Source of the DNA: CAZHZT01 sp964537285
GTDB lineage: Bacteria > Bacteroidota > Bacteroidia > Chitinophagales > Saprospiraceae
Reading direction: 5' to 3'
NCBI GenBank assembly: GCA_964537285.1
Contig: CAZHZT010000081.1
Location: forward strand, 1-24,978
DNA: 24,978 nucleotides
Each line of letters opens with the position of its first letter. The stretch's first letter is position 1. The translations under genes and the position numbers were made by a program. Of the stretch, positions 14,321 to 23,513 are shown in pieces. Below the pieces are notes generated by a model that saw only the letters and a list, made by a program, of their open reading frames with translations, did no database searches and was not told the DNA's origin.

Positions 14321-15845
14321 GAATTATAACATACTGATCGTTGATGATGACCTGGAAGTGCACAAGGATATGCGCTTTGCCTTACGGGCGCACTATATCT
14401 TTGATGGAGCACATACGGAAGAGAAGTTGCGCGAAAAACTCAGTCAAAGATCTGTGGTTTACGATCTGATCCTACTGGATTTGGTTTTGGACGAAAGTGG
14501 CGAAAAGGTCGGTATGAACTGGATTGCCGAGATCAATAAGAAATTCCCGCAAATTCCTATTGTGGTGATTACTTCTGATGATAGCGTGCAGACGGTCGTG
14601 CAAGCCATGCAGGAAGGAGCAGTGGATTATCTGCACAAAGGTGATGTCGATTACGATCTTTGGGAGGAAAAATTCCGTAAGATTATTGAGGAACGGAAGA
14701 AAGCGGCGGAGAGTGTCGTGCTTAAAGCGGACTTAAAGCGCTTTAAGGATAAAGAAAAGCGAGAGCATTCTTTTATTGGTGAAAGCCCCAAGGTTTTAGA
14801 AATAAAGAAACTGCTCCGCATCGTAGCCGAAGAGCCGGATGTAACGGTGCTTATAACCGGCGAAACAGGTGTTGGAAAGGAAGTAGCTGCCCGCTACATG
14901 CATCGCTTCGGCCCTCGAAAAGACCGACCTTTTTATGCTATTAACCTCTCTGCTTTCTCTGAAGAACTGCTGGAAAGCGAATTATTTGGGCACATTAAAG
15001 GGGCCTTTACCGGAGCCAGTAAAGATAAAGAGGGCTATTTCCGCCAGGCCAATACCGGTATCCTTATGTTGGACGAGATCGGCGATATTCAGGCAGAATT
15101 ACAGATTAAGTTGCTGCGGTTATTGGAGCAAAAGGTGGTGCGGCCGGTTGGCTCTGATAAAGATATTCAACTCGATGTGCAAATCGTGGCAGCCACCCAC
15201 CGCAATTTGAAAGAAGAAATTGAAAAAGGCAATTTCCGCCTCGACCTCTATCAGCGCCTGAAAAATGTGGAAGTGTGCATACCCCCTTTACGCGAGCGCC
15301 GCGAGGATATTCCTTTGATCATAGAACACTATTTATCGCAGAAATACAATTTCACCAGCGAGGTCATCTCGAAAGAAGTGATGGACAAGCTGATGACTTA
15401 TTCCTTCCCTGGCAATGTTCGGGAACTGACGAATGCCATGGATTTTATGTTCCTCCAAAAGCGCCTTCAAAAGAAAGATTTTATCGATTTTGATTGCCTG
15501 CCTGCGGATATGCTGACGAGTGCGGCGCCTTCCTTGGTTGCTACCACGCCAGAAGCTTCTCCTCAACCTTCTTATGGAAGCAATGGCAATGGCTGGGGCA
15601 ATATCAATGGCATCAGCTTGAAGAAGATTTCGGAAGATGAGCCGGTGGCGATCTTGCATCTGGAGAAGATTGAATCGGTATTGCAAGTGAAGAATAAGGT
15701 GAAAGGGGATGCGGCGGTAGCGCTTGGTCTGCGCAATGCGGATGATTTGCGCTATCGGGTGAAGGAGTATTTTAAGCGCTTCCCGCATTTGTTTGAGCGC
15801 TTTCCGTTGATTAGGGAGGTGTATCGGAGGATTGTTTCTGCTTAA
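14310..15845 (+). CDS. NtrC-class sigma54-dependent response regulator
   Basis: The 511-residue protein has an intact receiver (about 1-128): acidic residues D12-D14, phosphoacceptor D57 in LILLDLVL, T88 in VVITSD and K110 in YLHKGD. A linker leads to a complete sigma54 AAA+ domain (about 153-385): Walker A GETGVGKE at 184-191, the sigma54-contacting GAFTGA at 231-236, Walker B ILMLDEIGD at 251-259, and SFPGNVREL at 365-373. After a Ser/Pro/Gly-rich linker (400-435), the C-terminal domain (about 445-511; GDAAVALGLRNADDLRYRVKEYFKRF) is helical and may bind DNA, but it is not an obvious Fis-type helix-turn-helix. Phosphorylation would trigger oligomerisation and ATP-driven open-complex formation by RNA polymerase-sigma54. 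No canonical histidine kinase lies nearby, so the partner should be the giant kinase-like protein two genes upstream of its co-translated neighbour. Confidence 0.93.
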   Translation: MSLENYNILIVDDDLEVHKDMRFALRAHYIFDGAHTEEKLREKLSQRSVVYDLILLDLVLDESGEKVGMNWIAEINKKFPQIPIVVITSDDSVQTVVQAMQEGAVDYLHKGDVDYDLWEEKFRKIIEERKKAAESVVLKADLKRFKDKEKREHSFIGESPKVLEIKKLLRIVAEEPDVTVLITGETGVGKEVAARYMHRFGPRKDRPFYAINLSAFSEELLESELFGHIKGAFTGASKDKEGYFRQANTGILMLDEIGDIQAELQIKLLRLLEQKVVRPVGSDKDIQLDVQIVAATHRNLKEEIEKGNFRLDLYQRLKNVEVCIPPLRERREDIPLIIEHYLSQKYNFTSEVISKEVMDKLMTYSFPGNVRELTNAMDFMFLQKRLQKKDFIDFDCLPADMLTSAAPSLVATTPEASPQPSYGSNGNGWGNINGISLKKISEDEPVAILHLEKIESVLQVKNKVKGDAAVALGLRNADDLRYRVKEYFKRFPHLFERFPLIREVYRRIVSA

Positions 15846-15872
15846 ATTGGTCTCTTATTCTTTGTAGGCTCT

Positions 15873-15920
15873 GGATGATTTCATTTGGTCTAAATTAATT
15901 TAGACCAAATGAAATCATCC
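15873..15920. terminator. Perfect 48-bp palindrome between convergent genes
   Basis: Arms 15873-15896 and 15897-15920 are exact complements with no loop; one more set of bases on each side pairs with one mismatch (15867-15926). It sits midway between the stop codons at 15845 (plus) and 15940 (minus) and can end transcription both ways. Its half-site ATGATTTCATTTGGTC also occurs in both arms of the element at 1470-2040. Confidence 0.88.
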
Positions 15921-15939
15921 GGAGCATTTAAAGTTGGCT

Positions 15940-18900
15940 CTATTTAACAATCGTTACATCTCCCTTATAAGTTCCGATAAACCCATCAAAAAACTCTACT
16001 TCTGCATAATAAACGAACACCGCCGGGTTCAATTTCTGTTCCTTGAACCTCCCGTCCCAGCCCTGGCTGATATCACCGGGCAGTACGTTATTGGTCTCGA
16101 AAACCTTGTTGCCCCAGCGATCAAAAACGCGGAGCGTTTTGATCAATACCATCGTCTCGTCGCCATATACGGTGAAGCGGTCATTTTCGCTGTCGCCATC
16201 GGGCGAGAAGGTGTTGGGGATGAAAACATTCCGGCGTCTGTCAACGTAAATGGTGACCTCATCGGTGGCGCGGCAACCGTTGTTGGCGAATACATTGACC
16301 TGGTAATTTTGAGTAAAATAGGGCTGAACTTCAATCGTAGGGCAGGCAATACATTCGATGCTGTCGATATTCGGCCATAGGATGGAATCAATTTCATTTA
16401 AAGTGAAATTAAGCTGGGCGTTGAGTTCGACGATGTCTCCTAGTTTGATGATCTGATCGTCACCGAGTTCTACCAGTACTTCTTCCGGGGAAAGAAGGTT
16501 GATTGATTGAGTTGTGCTGCACTCATTGGCATCAATGAGCAGCACTTCGTGTGGCCCTTCTTCTAAGCCAGTGAAGATAGAGGTGCTGGTGACAGGGCCA
16601 TTGTCGATGCTGTATTGGTATGGCATCACGCCGCCAAATGGAGCTACTTCAATCACTCCGCTTCGCGGATCATTACAATCGAGGTCTGTCGGAATGAGAT
16701 CAAGATCTAGCGGTGGGGGAGGAGAGAGGAATACTGAATCGAAAGCCTCACAATTGTTAGCGTCGATGACGGTGACGAAATGCCAGCCTTCGCTCAATTC
16801 AGTTGCTGTGGCTTCGGTTTGATCATTTGACCAGACATACTGAAATGGTGCTTCGCCTCCGTTTTCAACGATGGCCATTGCGCTTCCATCGGTATTGCCA
16901 ATGCAGCTAATTCCAAAACCATTATAGTCACTTTCTAAATCAACACCGATCTCTGGTGGGAAATTCGGTGAAATTTGGGATTCAACCGTTGTGATCAGAC
17001 CATCCGAGGAGGTGATCGTAATGGAATAATTGCCCAGGCCGAGTCCTCCGACTTCGAATGGAGTACTGGCATTTGGAATCGTGCCACTTCCGCTAGGTGG
17101 ATTCCCCGTGCCGGTCCAGGAGTACGTATAAGGGCCCTGTCCATTGGCAATGTTCAGGGTGATAATTCCACTGTTTTCATCACAGGGGATATCATCTCCT
17201 TCTGCAATTACATCTAGAGGGCAATCCTCTGGTGCAGAAAGTTGCGTGAAAATGAAGACAGTACTGTCGCAGCCGTCTTCGTTTATGAGGTTTAAAGTAA
17301 CCAAGCCGGTGTCGGCAGGATTACAGCTTTCCGTAAATAGCAAAGTCGTATCACTATCCAGTAATTCTATGGTTTCGAAAACCAGGCTGTCGCATCCGTC
17401 CTGATTGGAAAGCACTGTAAGGAAAACACCTTCTTCATCCGGGTCACAGGTAGTGCTGGAAGTGAAGGTCGTGTCGTTGGGAAGCAGCGTTACGGTTTCA
17501 ATTACCAGGCTATCGCAATTGAATTGGTTGTTAAGGAGGTCGCTAAAAACACCCACTGCCGTAGAGTCGCAAGTGCTGCTAAATAAGAAGGTGGTATCAC
17601 TAGGAAGCAGACTCACCGTTTCCACAATCAAACTATCGCAGCCGAACTGGTTCGTCAGTAAGGTGTTAAAAACGCCCACGTCATTGGGATCGCAGGAAGC
17701 ATCCGTTAAGAAGGTGGTGTCGCTTGGAAGCAGAGAAACCGTTTCCACGATTAAGCTATCACAGCCGAATTGGTTCGTGAGTAAACTGTTGAAAATACCC
17801 ACATCATCTGGGTCGCAACTGGCACTTTCGATGAAGGTCGTGTCTGAAGGAAGTAGATTTACTGTTTCAATGATTAAGCTGTCGCAGCCCGACTGATTGC
17901 TGAGTAATGTTGTGAAAACTCCGGTATCCTCGGGTTCACAAGACGCATTGTTAATGTATGTAGTATCTTTCGGAATTAAGCTTATGGTCGTAATGATTAG
18001 GCTATCGCAACCAAATTGATTGTTTTCTATATTGAAAAAAGTACCTACCTCAGCAGGATTACAAGAACCATCGTTAATGAATGTGGTATCGCTAGGCAGT
18101 AGTGATACCGTATGAATGATCAAGCTATCGCAGCCAAATTGATTGAAAAATAAGGTTTGGAATTCCCCTACATTGGAAGGATTACAGGAGGCGTCAAAGG
18201 TAAAAGTTGTATCACTGGGTAGAAGGGAAACCGTTTCCACAATTAAGCTGTCGCAACCAAATTGGTTGGTAAGAAGGGTTTCAAATACCCCAATATTCGC
18301 TGGATTACAGGAACCGTTGAACACAAAGGTCGTATCACTTGGCAATAAGGTAACCGTTTCTACCACCAAACTATCACAACCAAATTGATTGCTTAGTAGG
18401 GTTTCGAAAATACCTATATCCTCCGGATCACAGGAAGTACTGCTGATGAAAACCGTATCGCTAGGAAGTAGGTTAACCGTTTCTATAACCAGGCTGTCGC
18501 AACCAACTTCATTGTTTAATAAAGTGGAAAAAGTACCTGTTGAATCGGGATCGCAAGATGTGGAGGTTGTGAAAGTCGTGTCGCTTTCCAATAAATTTAC
18601 GATAGTAATGATCAAACTATCACAGCCAAAAGCATTGGTTAAGGTTTCAGTGAAAACGCCCGTATTGGCTATATCGCAATCTCCTTCAGTGACATAGGTC
18701 GTGTCTGGAGGAAGAAAAGTAACCGTTTCAATAACTAAACTATCGCATCCTTGCTGGTTTTGCTGAAGATCTGTGAATATTCCGGCGGCATTTTCATCGC
18801 AGGTATTGCTTTCAATGTAGGTGGTATCAGAAAGTATTAGATTAACGCTTGTGATGATGGTACTATCACAGCCATTGTCTCCACTTAAAGTTTGAGTGAA

Positions 18901-21900
18901 AATACCCGTTAATGAAGGATCGCAGTTGGTGTCGAACAGCAGCGTTGTATCCAGGGGATTTACAATTAATTCAGTGGTAACTGTACTATCACAGCCATTA
19001 ATGGTATTAAAAATATCTGTGTACGTTCCTGCTTCGGTTTGAAAACCACCTGCCAGGAAAACGCTATCGCCCGCGCAGATTGAAATGCTGGGATTGGTGC
19101 TGGCAGGAAAGTTAACTAACAAGTTGCTTTCGTCTGTATTCATTCCTTGACAAGCAGGATCAGAATTGTCTTCAAAAGAAACGATAGAGTAGGTAGTGCT
19201 TTGAGCTGGACTAACGCTTACGGTATGCCCATTTGTAATATCTACCAGGGTAAAAGAAGAATCTCCATCGGTGTAAATTAAATCAAAAGGACCATTGCCT
19301 TCCAAACTGAAGTTAAGTTGAGCCATTTCATCCAAACAAATTACCGAATCTACTTCAATCCCGGCAACAGGTATTGGGTTGAAAATAACCGGTGTACCAG
19401 GCGCTACCGAAAGGCAAGGATCATCCAGGTCTACCTCGCCGTTACTGTCTGGGTTCCCAAAAATAGCGGAGATGTAGTACACTTCACCATATTCCAGAAT
19501 AGCCGGATCAAAGAAGAAGGTAGTATTATCGCTTATCATCAATATATTTCCAAGAAACCCTGCACTGCTGGTATGAAGGACATACTGAACGATATCATTG
19601 CCGTCATTAAATTCTGTACCGGGGTCGTAAAGAGCTGTTGCCGCTTCATCGCCACAAACAGAAATGAGCAGGGTATCCATTTCGCCCACTTCAGTTAAAC
19701 AATCGCAGCTGAAACTACCCATCAAGTTCATCGTGTCGCAGCCAAATTGATCGAAGAGCATGATGTTGTAATTGTTTCCGTTAAGGATTGGGGCGCTGGT
19801 GAAGGTATATGGTGGCGTTTGCGTTAAAGTGCCACTATTTCCAACGATAGTGTAAGAAGAAGGATCTCCACCAGCAATTTCGAAGCTAACCGTGTAAGAG
19901 GTATTATCTGTTTCGCAATTAATTTCCGGATCGACGATCATCGGAGTATTTACAACTACTATCTCTGCAGTTCCGCTGCCTGTATTGGTACACCCCGTTT
20001 CATCCGTTACCTCCAGAATAGCATAACTGCCTGCTTCAGAAACGTCAAGCGGAAAGCTGGTTCCATTGATTAATATTGGCGGTTGTTGGACTCCGTCAAT
20101 TGTATAAATTACGGTGACTACTCCGGTGCCTGTAACATCAAACACTAAAGGCGTGCTGTTCCCTTCACAAATAGTATCGCCTCCAGAAAGGATAGCCGTT
20201 GGCAAGGGAAGGATCTCGATGGAAATGGAATCGATATCAAAGCAACCTTCGGAAGTGGTAAAAGAATATATGGCCCAATGCATTCCGGCTCCTAATCCGG
20301 CCGGATCAACCTGACCGTTGGAGTCGGCAGCGCCACTCCAGCTACCTCCGGGAGGAGTAGCCGAAAGATCCTGAATGCCTGCATTTTCACAGAAAGGCCC
20401 GGCAGGATCAATTTGGATTTCAGGCGTTTCGTTTACGGTAATTATAATTTGAGTACTGTCCGTACAGCCTTCTGTGTTCGTGAAACTATAGGTAACCTCA
20501 TGTTGTCCTGGCCCCAGAATAGCAGGATTAATTTCTCCGACTGAATTAGCAGCACCTCCCCAGCTTCCTCCAACAGGGCTTGCATTCAGGCTTTGTATGC
20601 CCGCATCTTCACAGAAAGGCCCGTCTGGGTTAATACTGACATCCGGAACAGGAAGAATAGTGACATTTATTTGCGCAGAATCGGTACAACCTTCTGTATT
20701 GGTAAAACTGTAAGTAACGGAATAAGTACCTGCACCAAGAGTTTGAGGATCAATTTCTCCATTGGCATCTGCAACTCCTCCCCAGATTCCGCCAGCAGGG
20801 GTTGCATTTAATGCTTGTATACCTGCATCTTCACAAAAAGGCCCTGCCGGATCAATACTAATATCCGGCACAGGAAGAATGGTGACATTTATTTGCGCGG
20901 AATCGGTACAGCCTTCTGTATTCGTAAACGTGTAAGTGGCTGAATAGGTGCCTGCTCCAAGTGCGGCCGGGTTAATGCTGCCATCCGTAGTGAAGCCTGT
21001 CCAAATTCCGCCAGGTGGAGAGGCGTTAAGGCTTTGGATGCCGGCATCCTCGCAAAATGGTCCGGCTGAATCAATGCTTACTACCGGCACAGGAAGTATG
21101 GTAATATCTATTTCGGCTGAATCGGCGCAGCCTTCCGGTGATGAGAAAAGATAGGTAGCAGTGTATGTGCCGGGGCCTAAAGTAGCCGGATCAATGCTGC
21201 CGTCGGTGGTTACCCCTCCCCATGTTCCGCCGGGAGGCGTGGCACTAAGGGTTTGTGAAGGTTCGCTTTCGCAAAAAGGCCCTGCCGGGGCAATACTAAC
21301 GCTTGGAGTGGCGAATACTTCAATATTTATTTGGTCTGCATCTGAACAATCGGCAGTATTATCAAATGTGTAGGTAACAGTATGAATGCCTGGCCCAAGT
21401 TGCGCCGGATCGATCTGCCCATTGGCATCGGCTGCACCGCCCCATGTGCCTCCGGGAGGAGAAGCGCTAAGGCTTTGGATCGTGTCCTGATCGCAAAAAG
21501 GCCCGGCTGGGTCAATGACAGCATTAGGCACGGCTTCAATTTGTATGAAAAATTGGTCGTTATCAGAGCAGGTGCCGTCGTTGAATGTGTAGGTGACCAA
21601 ATATGTCCCCGGGCCTAAATTGTCCGGATTTATCTGTCCATTCGCGTTGGCTACGCCCCCCCAGGTTCCGCCGGGTGGTGCAGCAGTAAGCGTTTGAATA
21701 CCTGAGTCCTCGCAAAAAGGTCCGGCCGGGTCTATGAGTGCCTGCGGGGTAGGAAGTACTAAAATGGTCGTGGTGGTGCTTCCCGTGCAGCCAAGAAAAT
21801 CGGTGAAAAAATAAACAACCGAATGGAGCCCCGGACCCAGAGTGGATGGATCTACAATTCCTGCAGCATCGGCAGCGCCTCCCCATATGCCACCGGCTGG

Positions 21901-23313
21901 TGAACCAATAAGCTGCTGAGGGCCGTCCGTATCGCAAAAAGGCCCGGCAGGCAGTATGGTCACGATGGGAGCCGGTTGGATGAAAATGAAAATTTGATCG
22001 GTATTTTGACAGTTGTTGCCATCGATAAAAGTGTATGTAACTAAGTGTGTGCCAGCTCCTAGTGCGGTTGGGTCGATCTGGCCGAAGGGATCAGCCGCTC
22101 CTCCCCATATTCCTCCGGGAGGCTGGGCAATAAGTATCTGAACCGGATCATTTTCACATAGATCAGTAGGGGGGAATATGGCTACAAAGGGCGGAGGAAA
22201 AACATCGACAAATGTTGTGGCTGTATTCGTACAGCCATTGGCATCGGTGACGGTCACGGTGTAAGTACCAACATCGGCTAAAGTAACATTGGTTAAGGTA
22301 GGATTTTGCTGATTGGAGCTAAAGTTTGGCCCCGACCAGGAATAACTGTTCCCACCACTCGCAAATAAATTTATATTTTCTCCTTCACAAACAGGCCCGT
22401 CATTGGCTGCCGTAGCTACAGGAGGAGGGAAAAGAAACACCGTAACATCATCCGTAGCCGTAGAACCGCAATCGTAGGTAATCGTGACATCATAAGTGGT
22501 CGTTATTACGGGAGTAGCAATAGGATTACTAATATCAAGCGCACTTAAAGTCGGATCAAATGCCCAACTATAAGTCGTTCCATTCGGATCTGCCTGAAGT
22601 TGGGCGGATTCTCCTTCGCATATCGTCACATCCTGCATAGGAACAAGCGTAGGGCTATCCAGACAAATGGTGTGCGTATTGAACGCGCCTCCGGTAGAAG
22701 CTGTGAACCCCCAGAAAACATTGGAGTTCCCACCAAAAATATCGTTGACAATATTGCCGGTGTAGGACAGGATGAACTGGCCATCCATAGTGACTGAAAA
22801 TGTTTGGGTAGAGGGATCCCAGTCGAAAACCACGCAATGTTCCATACAATCTTCGAGATTGGGTTGAGTGACTGGTCCTGCTAAATTCGTTGGCGAAGCA
22901 TGATCATTGTTTCCGTTAGATATAATGGCTACGTGATCTTGGGGGGGATCCTGGCGATCGCCATTCTGCCAGGTATCAAACTCTACCGCAAAGGAGGGAG
23001 TAATGCCTTGATAGCCAATTCCGCCTCCACCAATACCTAGGGCGGTATTTGTTGTGGTAAAAAGGAAAACAATGCCATCGGCTCCGCCATCGCTACAACC
23101 AAAGTTGGCCTGAACGACTTCGTTGAAGGGCTGGGAAAGGTCAATGGTGCTGGCAGAAAGCATGGAACCCGCTTGGTTGGTTGAAGAGGCGGTCAATTGA
23201 TAGCATTCTCCGCCAGTAGCTACGGCGGTTCCATTGAGCACAAACTGAGCGTACAGGAAAGATGTGGAGCTTAAAAGGGCAATAAAGCCAGTGAAAAGTA
23301 ATCGTAGGAGCAT
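15940..23313 (-). CDS. Giant T9SS-exported adhesin-like protein with L-type lectin domain
   Basis: The 2457-residue product begins with a signal peptide (LLRLLFTGFIALLSSTSFLYAQ). Residues about 22-230 match bacterial L-type lectin domains, including FAVEFDTWQNGD, DHVAII and a VVFDWDPSTQTFSVTMDG strand pair. Two Ig/PKD-like domains follow (about 235-373). Then come nine ~74-residue repeats (374-1037), further Ig-like modules (1038-1454), fourteen 41-residue two-Cys repeats (1455-2028), SprB-like repeats (about 2030-2270, with DANNCEAFDSV and DANECSTTQSI), and a type B type IX sorting domain (2362-2457: NVFIPNTFSPDGDSENDRF ... RVFDRWGNKVF ... GWDGRF ... Y-G-T-Y-KGDVTIVK). It should be exported across the outer membrane and held at the surface or secreted. 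Binding of glycans or surfaces is inferred. Confidence 0.92.
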   Translation of the reverse strand: MLLRLLFTGFIALLSSTSFLYAQFVLNGTAVATGGECYQLTASSTNQAGSMLSASTIDLSQPFNEVVQANFGCSDGGADGIVFLFTTTNTALGIGGGGIGYQGITPSFAVEFDTWQNGDRQDPPQDHVAIISNGNNDHASPTNLAGPVTQPNLEDCMEHCVVFDWDPSTQTFSVTMDGQFILSYTGNIVNDIFGGNSNVFWGFTASTGGAFNTHTICLDSPTLVPMQDVTICEGESAQLQADPNGTTYSWAFDPTLSALDISNPIATPVITTTYDVTITYDCGSTATDDVTVFLFPPPVATAANDGPVCEGENINLFASGGNSYSWSGPNFSSNQQNPTLTNVTLADVGTYTVTVTDANGCTNTATTFVDVFPPPFVAIFPPTDLCENDPVQILIAQPPGGIWGGAADPFGQIDPTALGAGTHLVTYTFIDGNNCQNTDQIFIFIQPAPIVTILPAGPFCDTDGPQQLIGSPAGGIWGGAADAAGIVDPSTLGPGLHSVVYFFTDFLGCTGSTTTTILVLPTPQALIDPAGPFCEDSGIQTLTAAPPGGTWGGVANANGQINPDNLGPGTYLVTYTFNDGTCSDNDQFFIQIEAVPNAVIDPAGPFCDQDTIQSLSASPPGGTWGGAADANGQIDPAQLGPGIHTVTYTFDNTADCSDADQINIEVFATPSVSIAPAGPFCESEPSQTLSATPPGGTWGGVTTDGSIDPATLGPGTYTATYLFSSPEGCADSAEIDITILPVPVVSIDSAGPFCEDAGIQSLNASPPGGIWTGFTTDGSINPAALGAGTYSATYTFTNTEGCTDSAQINVTILPVPDISIDPAGPFCEDAGIQALNATPAGGIWGGVADANGEIDPQTLGAGTYSVTYSFTNTEGCTDSAQINVTILPVPDVSINPDGPFCEDAGIQSLNASPVGGSWGGAANSVGEINPAILGPGQHEVTYSFTNTEGCTDSTQIIITVNETPEIQIDPAGPFCENAGIQDLSATPPGGSWSGAADSNGQVDPAGLGAGMHWAIYSFTTSEGCFDIDSISIEILPLPTAILSGGDTICEGNSTPLVFDVTGTGVVTVIYTIDGVQQPPILINGTSFPLDVSEAGSYAILEVTDETGCTNTGSGTAEIVVVNTPMIVDPEINCETDNTSYTVSFEIAGGDPSSYTIVGNSGTLTQTPPYTFTSAPILNGNNYNIMLFDQFGCDTMNLMGSFSCDCLTEVGEMDTLLISVCGDEAATALYDPGTEFNDGNDIVQYVLHTSSAGFLGNILMISDNTTFFFDPAILEYGEVYYISAIFGNPDSNGEVDLDDPCLSVAPGTPVIFNPIPVAGIEVDSVICLDEMAQLNFSLEGNGPFDLIYTDGDSSFTLVDITNGHTVSVSPAQSTTYSIVSFEDNSDPACQGMNTDESNLLVNFPASTNPSISICAGDSVFLAGGFQTEAGTYTDIFNTINGCDSTVTTELIVNPLDTTLLFDTNCDPSLTGIFTQTLSGDNGCDSTIITSVNLILSDTTYIESNTCDENAAGIFTDLQQNQQGCDSLVIETVTFLPPDTTYVTEGDCDIANTGVFTETLTNAFGCDSLIITIVNLLESDTTFTTSTSCDPDSTGTFSTLLNNEVGCDSLVIETVNLLPSDTVFISSTSCDPEDIGIFETLLSNQFGCDSLVVETVTLLPSDTTFVFNGSCNPANIGVFETLLTNQFGCDSLIVETVSLLPSDTTFTFDASCNPSNVGEFQTLFFNQFGCDSLIIHTVSLLPSDTTFINDGSCNPAEVGTFFNIENNQFGCDSLIITTISLIPKDTTYINNASCEPEDTGVFTTLLSNQSGCDSLIIETVNLLPSDTTFIESASCDPDDVGIFNSLLTNQFGCDSLIVETVSLLPSDTTFLTDASCDPNDVGVFNTLLTNQFGCDSLIVETVSLLPSDTTFLFSSTCDSTAVGVFSDLLNNQFNCDSLVIETVTLLPNDTTFTSSTTCDPDEEGVFLTVLSNQDGCDSLVFETIELLDSDTTLLFTESCNPADTGLVTLNLINEDGCDSTVFIFTQLSAPEDCPLDVIAEGDDIPCDENSGIITLNIANGQGPYTYSWTGTGNPPSGSGTIPNASTPFEVGGLGLGNYSITITSSDGLITTVESQISPNFPPEIGVDLESDYNGFGISCIGNTDGSAMAIVENGGEAPFQYVWSNDQTEATATELSEGWHFVTVIDANNCEAFDSVFLSPPPPLDLDLIPTDLDCNDPRSGVIEVAPFGGVMPYQYSIDNGPVTSTSIFTGLEEGPHEVLLIDANECSTTQSINLLSPEEVLVELGDDQIIKLGDIVELNAQLNFTLNEIDSILWPNIDSIECIACPTIEVQPYFTQNYQVNVFANNGCRATDEVTIYVDRRRNVFIPNTFSPDGDSENDRFTVYGDETMVLIKTLRVFDRWGNKVFETNNVLPGDISQGWDGRFKEQKLNPAVFVYYAEVEFFDGFIGTYKGDVTIVK
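17230..18951 (-). repeat. Fourteen coding repeats of 41 codons (123 bp)
   Basis: The stretch is exactly 14 x 123 = 1722 bp. The protein consensus is SDTTF, five to six variable residues, C-D/N-P, then GxFxTLLxNQFGCDSLIVETVxLLP. There are two cysteines 18 residues apart in every unit, which probably form one disulfide. A degenerate preceding copy (GTYTDIFNTINGCDSTV) lies just upstream in the protein. Neighbouring units differ often at synonymous sites while the core stays identical. Confidence 0.93.
20203..22194 (-). repeat. Nine coding repeats of about 74 codons
   Basis: The consensus is P-x-V-x-I-DPAGPFCEDAGIQ-L-A-PPGG-WGG-ADANGQIDP-LGPGTY-VTYTF-GC-D-x-I-I-I-LP. Each unit has two cysteines and a conserved WGG or WSG tryptophan. 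Units 6-8 are the most alike and unit 1 the most diverged. This pattern is widespread in Saprospiraceae surface proteins. Confidence 0.92.
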
Positions 23314-23435
23314 AGTTTATTAGTTGAAATACGTGTGTACTAGTATTCTTTTGAGTAAATATAGGGAGTTGTTTGTATTTTGTGGAAGAAAATATGGAAT
23401 TGATGGAATATAGGCAATAAATTTTGTTAATTCGG

Positions 23436-23472
23436 CGAAGGCTAAAGCCTTCGTCGTTGCAGCTTTAGCAAC
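23436..23472. repeat. Dispersed CGAAGGCTAAAGCCTTCG palindrome plus second small hairpin
   Basis: The 18-bp palindrome at 23436-23453 is identical to the one in the tandem array at 12-470. It is followed by GTTGC (23456-23460) pairing with GCAAC (23468-23472). It lies between divergent gene starts (23313 minus and 23514 plus), so it is not a terminator here unless for antisense or leader RNA. Confidence 0.8.
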
Positions 23473-23513
23473 CGATCAAACTTCCATATATTTAAAAATC
23501 AATCATAATCCTC

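Noticed and set aside
12434..15845. Sigma54 (minus-24/minus-12) promoter within the cluster
   Set aside because: I looked for TGGCAC-N5-TTGC in the gaps before 6712, 7474, 12434 and 13547 and saw no convincing match.
17144..18697. Series of plus-strand frames rich in VVSLGS and LSQPN
   Set aside because: These are the reverse strand of the 41-codon repeats of the adhesin gene; their periodicity is inherited.
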